Below the pieces are notes generated by a model. The model was not told the origin of the DNA. It ran no database searches and saw nothing but the letters and a program-made list of their open reading frames with translations. Position numbers and translations under genes: made by a program. A stretch of 59,559 bases of DNA from an uncultured Candidatus Nitrosopumilus sp. (lineage in GTDB: Archaea > Thermoproteota > Nitrososphaeria > Nitrososphaerales > Nitrosopumilaceae), in contig CAJQSE010000004.1 of the NCBI GenBank assembly GCA_905612485.1, positions 1-59,559 on the forward strand, read 5' to 3'. Within the stretch, counting starts at the first letter, position 1, and each line of letters starts with the position of its first letter. Positions 25,897 through 32,074 of this stretch are shown in pieces.

Positions 25897-26056
25897 CGTC
25901 TCCTGGTGCAGGTTCTCTGGTAGTTTTTCTCTCATTGGATTCCAAAACATCACCATGTTTTACATTTTGATGTTCTCTTAATTTTTCAATAGTTTCAAAA
26001 CCTTCATGGCACAAGTAACATTTTGGTTTATGTTCATCTACTAATGGAAGTACCAT
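25883..26056 (-). CDS. Small C2H2 zinc-finger protein (57 aa)
   Basis: MVLPLVDEHKPKCYLCHEGF, then ETIEKLREHQNVKHGDVLES. Cys13-x2-Cys16 followed by His29 and His34 gives a C2H2 finger with the expected hydrophobic spacing. It is convergent with, and overlaps by 14 nt, the TPR gene. The role is unknown; nucleic-acid or protein binding is inferred from the fold. Confidence 0.65.
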   Translation of the reverse strand: MVLPLVDEHKPKCYLCHEGFETIEKLREHQNVKHGDVLESNERKTTREPAPGDVTVF

Positions 26057-26131
26057 ACATCATTCTAGCTATATGGTTACTTATTCCTTGATAGTATAAG
26101 GAATATATCCTGATAAGTGGATTGATCCAGT

Positions 26132-27229
26132 ATGTTAGAACAACTTGTTGGTGATTCTCAGGCATTAGATCGGGCACTTGCCGGTGAGGAATTATCTTAC
26201 AAAGATGGTATGGAATTGATGGATTATGATAATTTACATTTACTTGGTGCTGTTGCAGATTCTGCAAGAAAAAAATTAGTTGGTGATACTGTAACTTTTG
26301 CTGCATCTTATTACATGAATTACACAAATGTTTGTGCTGCAAGTTGCCAAATGTGTGCATTTTATCGAAAAGGTGATGAAGATGACGCATACACCTTAAC
26401 TCCTAAAGAAATTGAACAGCGAGTTGGAATTGCAAAACAAATGGGTGCCACAGAAGTACACATTGTTGGCGGTTTTCATCCTAAACTGCCTTTAGAATAT
26501 TACGAGGATATGATGAGGGCCATTAAAAAAAGTCACCCTGAATTAAATATTAAAGCATTAACTGCTGCTGAGATTTATTATTTATCAAAATTAACAAAAA
26601 TTTCTACTAAAGAAATTTTGTCTCGTTTAAAAGATGCTGGATTGGATTCCATGCCAGGTGGCGGTGCTGAATTATTTCATCCTGATGTACGTGGTAAAAT
26701 TGTTAGAGGAAAATGTACTGGACAACAATGGCTTGATGTAATTGAAGAAGCTCATACTATGGGAATTCAAAGTAATGTAACTATGTTATACGGTCATATT
26801 GAAAAACCTGAACATATTGTAGATCATTTAATAAAAATTCGTGAACTTCAAAAGAAAACAAATGGGTTTGTAACATTAATTCCTTTAAAATTTAGTTTAG
26901 ATAATACTGAGTTGGAACAAAATAATTTGGTAAATAATGAATGCTCTTCTGTATATGATTTAAAAATAATTGCATTATCTAGATTAATGCTTGCAAATAC
27001 ATTAAACAATATTTCTGTTTATTGGGTTGCGTATGGTAAAAAATTAGCTCAAGTTGCATTATCTAATGGTGGAAGTGATTTAGTTGGAACTGCATTTGGT
27101 GAAGAAATTTATCGTGCAGCAGGTAAACCTACAACTTCTTCAATTGATGAATTAGCTACTATGGTAAAGGAGATTGGACGGGTACCTGCTCAAAGAAGTA
27201 CTCATTTTGATATTTTAAAAAAATTTTAA
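26132..27229 (+). CDS. mqnE: Aminofutalosine synthase MqnE (radical SAM)
   Basis: A 365-aa radical SAM enzyme with the 4Fe-4S motif CAASCQMC (Cys68, 72, 75). MqnE-type blocks are EVHIVGGFHPKLPLEYYEDM, KALTAAEIYYLSK, AGLDSMPGGGAELF and NVTMLYGHIEKPEH. It joins 3-[(1-carboxyvinyl)oxy]benzoate to SAM-derived adenosine in the futalosine route to menaquinone. CofH and MqnC are close relatives, but the PGGGAE and MLYGH blocks favour MqnE. The mqnD-like gene at 31040-31867 supports this pathway. Confidence 0.82.
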   Translation: MLEQLVGDSQALDRALAGEELSYKDGMELMDYDNLHLLGAVADSARKKLVGDTVTFAASYYMNYTNVCAASCQMCAFYRKGDEDDAYTLTPKEIEQRVGIAKQMGATEVHIVGGFHPKLPLEYYEDMMRAIKKSHPELNIKALTAAEIYYLSKLTKISTKEILSRLKDAGLDSMPGGGAELFHPDVRGKIVRGKCTGQQWLDVIEEAHTMGIQSNVTMLYGHIEKPEHIVDHLIKIRELQKKTNGFVTLIPLKFSLDNTELEQNNLVNNECSSVYDLKIIALSRLMLANTLNNISVYWVAYGKKLAQVALSNGGSDLVGTAFGEEIYRAAGKPTTSSIDELATMVKEIGRVPAQRSTHFDILKKF

Positions 27230-27531
27230 CTCATTTGTTTTTTAATAGATTCAACTTTTTCTTCCATTCTTACTTGTTTATCTATTCTTGAATCTATTTT
27301 TATAATTACTTCTACTCGATTTATTCCTAAATGATGGACTATTTCTATCATATTTTTAGATGCTTTGTTGATAACATCCATATCATCTGATTCTAAAACT
27401 GTCCCCATAGAATTAATTTTATATCTTAAATTATCCATATTTTTTATTGATTCAATTGCTTTTGCAATGTAAAAACTAGTACTGGTAGTTTTTGTTGCCA
27501 TTGGATAAATGCTGATTTCTGCTTGAATCAT
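27226..27531 (-). CDS. MTH1187/YkoF-type thiamine-binding family protein
   Basis: A 101-aa ferredoxin-like fold protein: MIQAEISIYPMATKTTSTSF, then INSMGTVLESDDMDVINKAS and RVEVIIKIDSRID. The pattern matches the UPF0045/DUF77 (MTH1187) family, members of which bind thiamine or related ligands. It overlaps mqnE by 4 nt at the 3' ends (convergent). The ligand is unproven here. Confidence 0.78.
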   Translation of the reverse strand: MIQAEISIYPMATKTTSTSFYIAKAIESIKNMDNLRYKINSMGTVLESDDMDVINKASKNMIEIVHHLGINRVEVIIKIDSRIDKQVRMEEKVESIKKQMS

Positions 27532-27654
27532 TTTATTTTTTTAAAACAATTTTAAATTAAAATGTTTAAAATACTCAATTATGATATTTTTTTTGAATTA
27601 GAACATACTATTGTAGTGTTTATTTGAATATCAAATTTAAAATAATTTATCAAA

Positions 27655-27785
27655 AGCGAGATTGGAGAGCTTGAAAGGCTCAACCAACCTCATGAAGAAT
27701 GGAGAGTTCCGTTCTTCAGTTATACGTTTTGTTAACCCGAATTGGTTAACGCGATTTTGGAATCAAACGTATTAGACTACAAGTA
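27655..27785 (+). ncRNA. Candidate structured RNA with three consecutive hairpins
   Basis: Three stems lie in tandem. Hairpin 1 (27658-27691) nests GAG/CTC, TTGG/CCAA and GAGC/GCTC around a 7-nt loop. Hairpin 2 (27694-27717) pairs 9 bp with one G-U and a 6-nt loop. Hairpin 3 has GTTAACC/GGTTAAC (27731-27737 with 27744-27750), enclosed by an 8-bp helix, 27722-27729 with 27765-27772. A TTTAAAATA-like TATA lies about 25 nt upstream. GC content is higher than in the surroundings. No known RNA family is recognised. It could be a separate ncRNA or a leader of the next gene. Confidence 0.55.
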
Positions 27786-27793
27786 TAGTGACG

Positions 27794-27800
27794 TATAAAA
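27794..27800 (+). promoter_or_regulatory. TATA box for the membrane protein at 27824
   Basis: TATAAAA is centred 27 nt before ATG 27824, the spacing of leaderless archaeal genes. This suggests the structured segment upstream is a separate transcript rather than the gene's 5' leader. Confidence 0.5.
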
Positions 27801-27823
27801 CAAACTCCAACGGGGAATTAATC

Positions 27824-28159
27824 ATGCCTAATTTAAAATCAAAAAGTAATTTGTATTATCTACTTCCAGCATTTGGAAGTATAATTGGTGGATTAGTTGC
27901 TATGATTATCTTAAGAAAACAAGGCCGTCAATATGATAAACTAGGTAGGAATTGCGTTGTTCTTGGAATTGTAGCATCTGGATTTGCTATTGGTATGGAT
28001 TATGTCAATAGCACATATGACGTTCCGATGATTGAAGACTATCTTAATCCTGATGGGATATTTAATATTCTTGGTTGGTTTGGAGGTACAAGTATCTACG
28101 TGTTTCCTCCAAGTGTAATTGTATATTGTATAATTGCTAAATTAATACATCAAAATTAA
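27824..28159 (+). CDS. Hypothetical small multi-pass membrane protein
   Basis: A 111-aa protein with three hydrophobic helices (about 10-31, 43-60 and 87-108), starting MPNLKSKSNLYYLLPAFGSI and ending CIIAKLIHQN. The frame is open to 27788, but ATG 27824 fits both the TATA spacing and the hydropathy. No family recognised. Confidence 0.6.
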   Translation: MPNLKSKSNLYYLLPAFGSIIGGLVAMIILRKQGRQYDKLGRNCVVLGIVASGFAIGMDYVNSTYDVPMIEDYLNPDGIFNILGWFGGTSIYVFPPSVIVYCIIAKLIHQN

Positions 28160-28202
28160 ATAATTAATAATAAAATTATATTTTTATTTTAGAAGTTTTA
28201 AG

Positions 28203-28481
28203 TTATTCAACTTTTTTTTCTACCTTCTTTGTTGGTTTACCTTTTTTCCTTCTTGCTCCAAAACTAATCAATACAAGTAAAAATCCTAAACCAAACAAAA
28301 TACTTGCTAATGTATTATAGTCTTCATTTTCTTGTTCTGCTAACATCAAATCAAGCTTTTCTTCATCAGTCATTCCTGCTTGACCAACTGGAACTACCGC
28401 ATTGATGTTTATTGTTAGAATTAATCCTACAATTACCATTGACAATCCCCCTGCTAGTGTTTTTTTATTTACTAAAACCAT
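28203..28481 (-). CDS. Hypothetical two-helix membrane protein
   Basis: A 92-aa protein. A signal-like helix (GGLSMVIVGLILTININAVV) is followed by an acidic loop (GMTDEEKLDLMLAEQENEDY). A second helix (about 57-76) ends in a Lys-rich tail RRKKGKPTKKVEKKVE. Both ends are basic, so the acidic loop should be outside the cell. Function unknown. Confidence 0.55.
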   Translation of the reverse strand: MVLVNKKTLAGGLSMVIVGLILTININAVVPVGQAGMTDEEKLDLMLAEQENEDYNTLASILFGLGFLLVLISFGARRKKGKPTKKVEKKVE

Positions 28482-28640
28482 TCTTTACAATTTATTAAAT
28501 TTCATCATATATTAGGGAATTCAATTTTTATTTGATCTTTGAATTTTATTTTTTAAATTTAAATTTGCGTGAGTTTATAAATATTGAATTTAATAAAAGA
28601 TACAAAGTTCTGAGTGTTTTTTCAAAACAATTTGCTTATG

Positions 28641-28961
28641 TTATCTATGATTTTGGAAGCAATCTCTGCAATATACAGGTCTGTCTTCCTTTGGTTGGAA
28701 TGGTACTTGACAATCATTTCCACAATCTCCGCATTTTGCGTCATGCATTTCTCGTGGTCTTTCATCTCTATTACCAAATCTAGAACCTCTATCATTTCCA
28801 CCTGATCTTCCACCTTGTCGTGGCTCTGGTTTGTGATTTTGGAAACATTCTCTGCAATATACGGGTCTGTCTTGTTTTGGTTGGAATGGTACTTGACAAT
28901 CATTTCCACAATCTCCGCATTTTGCGTCAAACATTTCTCTATCTTCTCTATTGTATGACAT
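28641..28961 (-). CDS. Protein with two CxxC-x17-CxxC zinc domains
   Basis: A 106-aa protein made of two almost identical domains joined by an Arg/Gly/Asn-rich linker. Each domain reads DAKCGDCGNDCQVPFQPKxD then RPVYCRxCFQNH, the CxxC-x17-CxxC zinc-binding type (Cys15/18 with Cys36/39, and the same in the second copy). The linker (QGGRSGGNDRGSRFGN) is RGG-like, which suggests RNA binding. The two halves are also near-identical in DNA (103 bp, offset 186), pointing to recent duplication or gene conversion. Confidence 0.75.
   Translation of the reverse strand: MSYNREDREMFDAKCGDCGNDCQVPFQPKQDRPVYCRECFQNHKPEPRQGGRSGGNDRGSRFGNRDERPREMHDAKCGDCGNDCQVPFQPKEDRPVYCRDCFQNHR
28651..28753. repeat. 103-bp direct repeat, copy 1 (partner 28837-28939)
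   Basis: The two copies encode the two zinc domains of one protein. They differ at only a few positions over 103 bp and lie 186 bp apart, in frame. Confidence 0.7.
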
Positions 28962-29075
28962 ATTTTCTAAATTTCATCAATTCATGTTGTAATTAAACTG
29001 TTGTAAAATTTTTTTATTGATTAATGAATTTGACGTTTTTCAGAATTTTCCACCCTATTTCTCCTCTTTGTTTCA

Positions 29076-29333
29076 TTACATTGGTATTCCAGGCACTGAC
29101 ATTCCACCGTAACCTGAATCAATTGTTTGTTTTGGATTTAGACTTGTATCATGATGGCATGGTTTGTTACACACTGGACAGAATTTTCTATCTAATACAA
29201 TACATTGACAAATGTGGTTTTTTACATATGATTGAGCAGCTTGATTCCATTCTCCTGTTCCATTACAATAGACACATACATTTGTTGAACTAGATCCTGC
29301 TCCTTTACAAAAATCACATACATCATCTGTCAT
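29076..29333 (-). CDS. DnaJ-type zinc-finger (CxxCxGxG) mini-protein
   Basis: An 85-aa protein with CDFCKGAG and CVYCNGTG, two DnaJ-like CxxCxGxG motifs. CQC, CPVCNKPC and a HH follow and can bind a second zinc. There is no J domain. The C-terminus is Gly/Pro/Met-rich (GYGGMSVPGIPM). Such stand-alone zinc domains often accompany chaperones or metal handling; the role here is unknown. It diverges from sdhC with a short intergenic space. Confidence 0.65.
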   Translation of the reverse strand: MTDDVCDFCKGAGSSSTNVCVYCNGTGEWNQAAQSYVKNHICQCIVLDRKFCPVCNKPCHHDTSLNPKQTIDSGYGGMSVPGIPM

Positions 29334-29338
29334 GACCA

Positions 29339-29851
29339 GTGTCCAGTTTATCTATATTATATGATTTTTGGCACCAGCGAATTAAAGTAATCTGGCGCTA
29401 TATACTGCCTAAAATTAGTCAGAGTCTGAATAAAGAAAACAAAAAGGGAATTAGAACATGGTTGAATCCAACAGGTTATGGGATAAGTAGAGTTTCATGG
29501 CTACTTATGAGAATTTCTGGAATTTATTTACTAGTATTTTTTATTGTGCATGTAATTCATGCGATGTCAATTCTTGATCGAATGACTTGGGGACAATTAT
29601 TATTTTTAACATATTCTCCATTAGGTTTTGTTGTCTTATCTGTAATGATTGGTTTAGCTGCATTTCATTGTCTTAATGGAATTAGATTGATGTTAAATCA
29701 AGGTGGAATTGGAATTGGAACTCCTACTCGACCTGATTATCCATATCAAATTCAATCAATGGGCAAAAAAAATAGATTGTGTATTTATGTCACCATGGGT
29801 GTTTCTGCATTAGCATTATACTGTGCATTGGATGTGTTTTTCAAATTTTGA
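29339..29851 (+). CDS. sdhC: Succinate dehydrogenase membrane subunit (SdhC-like)
   Basis: The conserved part begins at NKENKKGIRTWLNPTGYGIS and has three hydrophobic helices (about residues 51-73, 87-106 and 145-165). His residues in FFIVHVIHAM and AAFHCLNGIR are candidate haem ligands. It anchors the SdhA/SdhB catalytic subunits and passes electrons to menaquinone. The start is uncertain: GTG 29339 gives a non-family extension, while CTG 29426 lies about 25 nt after a TATA box and matches the family N-terminus. The TGA overlaps the TTG of sdhD. SdhA and SdhB are not adjacent. Confidence 0.7.
   Translation: MSSLSILYDFWHQRIKVIWRYILPKISQSLNKENKKGIRTWLNPTGYGISRVSWLLMRISGIYLLVFFIVHVIHAMSILDRMTWGQLLFLTYSPLGFVVLSVMIGLAAFHCLNGIRLMLNQGGIGIGTPTRPDYPYQIQSMGKKNRLCIYVTMGVSALALYCALDVFFKF
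29396..29405 (+). promoter_or_regulatory. Likely TATA box of sdhC
   Basis: A GCTATATAC element is centred about 25 nt before an in-frame CTG at 29426. Its position inside the long annotated frame argues that codons before 29426 are not translated. Confidence 0.4.
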
Positions 29852-30201
29852 GAATAAGAGAAAGTCATATTAGAAAAATTCATTACAGTACAGCTTTAGG
29901 TGCTATAGGATTAGTTGCATTGCATATTTCTGTTAGATTTGCAACTGGGAATTTTGCAGCATCATTATCATATAAATATGTAATTTCTAACTATCAAAAT
30001 CTTACTTATGCACTACTTTTAGAATTGATATTGATTTTAGTATCTGTCCATGGGTTTAATGGGCTTCGAGGAATTTTACTTGATTACAGAAGTGGATTCA
30101 AATATGAAAAAATTGTAAATTGGGGGTGTTTTATTTTTGCACTTTCTTTAATTGTGTATGGAACTATTACCATAATTCTTGCAAATCAAATTCAGCTTTA
30201 A
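29848..30201 (+). CDS. sdhD: Succinate dehydrogenase membrane subunit (SdhD-like)
   Basis: A 117-aa protein with three helices (about 15-32, 48-67 and 90-112) and a His in LVALHISVRFATG plus HGFNGLRGILLDY, the SdhD cytochrome b pattern. I start it at TTG 29848, whose last bases overlap the sdhC stop (TTGA), a typical coupled junction. A start at 29779 would overlap sdhC by 73 nt and add non-family sequence. It pairs with SdhC in the quinone-reducing membrane domain. Confidence 0.7.
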   Translation: MRIRESHIRKIHYSTALGAIGLVALHISVRFATGNFAASLSYKYVISNYQNLTYALLLELILILVSVHGFNGLRGILLDYRSGFKYEKIVNWGCFIFALSLIVYGTITIILANQIQL

Positions 30202-30209
30202 AATATTAG

Positions 30210-30226
30210 GCTTCAAAATTCGGCAA
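30210..30226. repeat. 17-bp dispersed motif, copy 1 (partner 43332-43348)
   Basis: GCTTCAAAATTCGGCAA here and GCTTCATAATTCGGCAA at 43332 differ at one base. Both lie just after the 3' end of a plus-strand gene and are followed by TCATCA at nearly the same spacing. Confidence 0.5.
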
Positions 30227-30348
30227 AATATCATCAAATTGAGGAATCAGATAGAACCCGTTGGTATCATCATTAGCCACTGTTTTTATAATTTTTAAAG
30301 TAAATAATCCTATTCAAATTTCATATAGTCTATAGTTTTTTAATATTT

Positions 30349-30672
30349 GTGGATGCAACTGAGGACAAGTCTAATGATAATTTGATTTTATCTGACTTGG
30401 TGAATGATTGGATTTTGGAGCCTATTGTAGATTCTATAAATCGACAAAATATTGTTTTTACATTAACTACTAAGGGTAAAGAATATTTCAAAATTTTAAA
30501 CAAAGATCCTGGATACCCATTCAAAAATAACCCCACTTTACAAATTATGAAAAAACAAGGAATTCTTACTCCAATTATAAAAAAAGAAGGTGAGGTTGGT
30601 TATAACTTAAATTTAATTGGTGAAAAACATCATGTTTTTTTAGAAACATGGATAGAAAAAATGAAAAATTAA
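30349..30672 (+). CDS. Hypothetical 107-aa protein
   Basis: GTG start, product MDATEDKSNDNLILSDLVND with a helix-rich middle (QNIVFTLTTKGKEYFKILNK) and end (IGEKHHVFLETWIEKMKN). The pattern strand-turn-LTTKGKEYF resembles the wing and third helix of archaeal winged-helix proteins, but I cannot confirm it. No Cys, no membrane segment. Confidence 0.5.
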   Translation: MDATEDKSNDNLILSDLVNDWILEPIVDSINRQNIVFTLTTKGKEYFKILNKDPGYPFKNNPTLQIMKKQGILTPIIKKEGEVGYNLNLIGEKHHVFLETWIEKMKN

Positions 30673-30712
30673 TTTCTAATGTATATTAAAATTATTTAAA
30701 AAATTGAATTAA

Positions 30713-31012
30713 CTATTCTGGCGGTCTTTGAACAAACACATTACAAATAATGGCATCTGTTTTTTTATCCCTGTATTGAACTTTACAAGTGACAAATTTA
30801 CCTTTCAATGCTCTCTCCAAATCCTCCTTTGTTTGTTCTGGACGTTGTCCATCTTCTCCTTCCTTAATTAATCCCATGATTATTTTTTCTGTTTTTCCAT
30901 AATCTCCTTTGTTATCTTTTCGGGTATGGCTTACAAGTACTCTAAATGCATTTCCTGTTAAAATTTCCAAAACTGCTCCTCCAATTCCATCTCCATCAAG
31001 TTCATCTGACAT
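30713..31012 (-). CDS. Hypothetical 99-aa protein
   Basis: MSDELDGDGIGGAVLEILTG, then RVLVSHTRKDNKGDYGKTEK and FVTCKVQYRDKKTDAIICNV. A soluble alpha/beta protein with two Cys far apart. It is upstream of nothing obvious on its strand except mqnD, 27 nt before it in transcription order, so the two may be co-transcribed (mqnD first). Family not recognised. Confidence 0.55.
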   Translation of the reverse strand: MSDELDGDGIGGAVLEILTGNAFRVLVSHTRKDNKGDYGKTEKIIMGLIKEGEDGQRPEQTKEDLERALKGKFVTCKVQYRDKKTDAIICNVFVQRPPE

Positions 31013-31039
31013 GATATGATTATTTTTTTTGTTCTATAA

Positions 31040-31867
31040 TTACTTGGTGGCGATACTAATTTCAAAATCTGGTACTAGCCCTTTTTCTTTTGCCATTTCA
31101 AATAATTTCCTAATTGCTTGCTCTCCAGGATCTCCCATGTTAACTGTAACTTGATTTACATACATTTTTACAAATTTTTCAATTAGTCCTCTATCTTTTC
31201 CTCTTGAATACTGCATTGCATATTCTAATGCACCATCAAAATTCTTTATTCCAAACTCAATTGATGATTGTAAATATTTATCAAATTTGACGATTGTCTC
31301 CATGCCCAAATCTGTTTTCATCACATTAATCCCTAATGGCACTGGTAGTCCATTTGTGGTTTTATCCCACCATTCACCCACATCTAAAATTTTTACATTT
31401 CCTTCTTGCTCATATGATAACTGAGTTTCGTGAATCACTAATCCTACATCCACTTCTCCTGACTCAACAGCTTTAGGAATATCACTAAAATTCATTTCAA
31501 CATAGTCAAATTTTCCAATCATTAATTGTAGTAACAAAAATGCTGAGGTCATTTTACCTGGAATAGCAATTTTACATTTTTTTAATTTTTCAATTGTCAT
31601 TTGTTTTTTTGCTGTTACAATTGGACCATAATTAATTCCAAAACTTCCGCCACTTCTCAAAATTGTGTATCCTGGAATATATGCACATGCATGAACTGAA
31701 ACTGCGGTAACGTCTAATTCTGGATTAGTTGCTTTAAGATTCAAATTTTCTATATCTTCGATGACATGATTTACTGTAAAGTCTGGGGATGGTACTTTTC
31801 CTGTAAACATTCCATAAAACATGAATGCATCATCTGAATCTGGAGTGTGCCCTACAGAAATTTCCAT
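31040..31867 (-). CDS. mqnD: 1,4-dihydroxy-6-naphthoate synthase MqnD-like
   Basis: A 275-aa periplasmic-binding-protein-fold enzyme of the MqnA/MqnD group: VGHTPDSDDAFMFYGMFTGK, ISVHACAYI-like block (AVSVHACAYIPGYTILRSGG), GPIVTAKK, and DVGLVIHETQLSYEQEG. It converts cyclic dehypoxanthinyl futalosine to dihydroxynaphthoate in menaquinone synthesis. With mqnE 4 kb away it supports a futalosine route, consistent with menaquinone as the thaumarchaeal quinone. MqnA is the main alternative. Confidence 0.82.
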   Translation of the reverse strand: MEISVGHTPDSDDAFMFYGMFTGKVPSPDFTVNHVIEDIENLNLKATNPELDVTAVSVHACAYIPGYTILRSGGSFGINYGPIVTAKKQMTIEKLKKCKIAIPGKMTSAFLLLQLMIGKFDYVEMNFSDIPKAVESGEVDVGLVIHETQLSYEQEGNVKILDVGEWWDKTTNGLPVPLGINVMKTDLGMETIVKFDKYLQSSIEFGIKNFDGALEYAMQYSRGKDRGLIEKFVKMYVNQVTVNMGDPGEQAIRKLFEMAKEKGLVPDFEISIATK

Positions 31868-32044
31868 ATCTTTTTTTTAAACAGTCGTAATAAAAATGCA
31901 AATCATGAATAATTTTTATGGTATACTCTCTTCAAAAAACCATATTTTTTCTAAATGTTTTCTCTGATAATTAATTTTAAAATATCTTGATCTTAATCTT
32001 AAAAAAAATTAATAATGCAATTTCACGACTAAATATCACATACA

Positions 32045-32052
32045 TTATATAA
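32045..32052 (+). promoter_or_regulatory. TATA box of the EF-2 gene
   Basis: TTATATAA, centred about 26 nt before ATG 32075: a strong leaderless promoter, as expected for a highly expressed translation factor. Confidence 0.6.
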
Positions 32053-32074
32053 TGCTCGTCAGGTTTTCGGATTA

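Noticed and set aside
26132-27229. CofH or MqnC identity for the radical SAM protein
   Set aside because: The PGGGAE and MLYGH blocks and the nearby mqnD favour MqnE, although the families are close.
27660-27774. A 36-codon frame from a TTG through the structured segment
   Set aside because: It is explained better by three base-paired stems, and the peptide has no recognisable features.
30202-30290. A minus-strand 24-codon frame ending GFYLIPQFDDILPNFEA
   Set aside because: Very short, GTG start only, and it coincides with the dispersed 17-bp motif; insufficient evidence.
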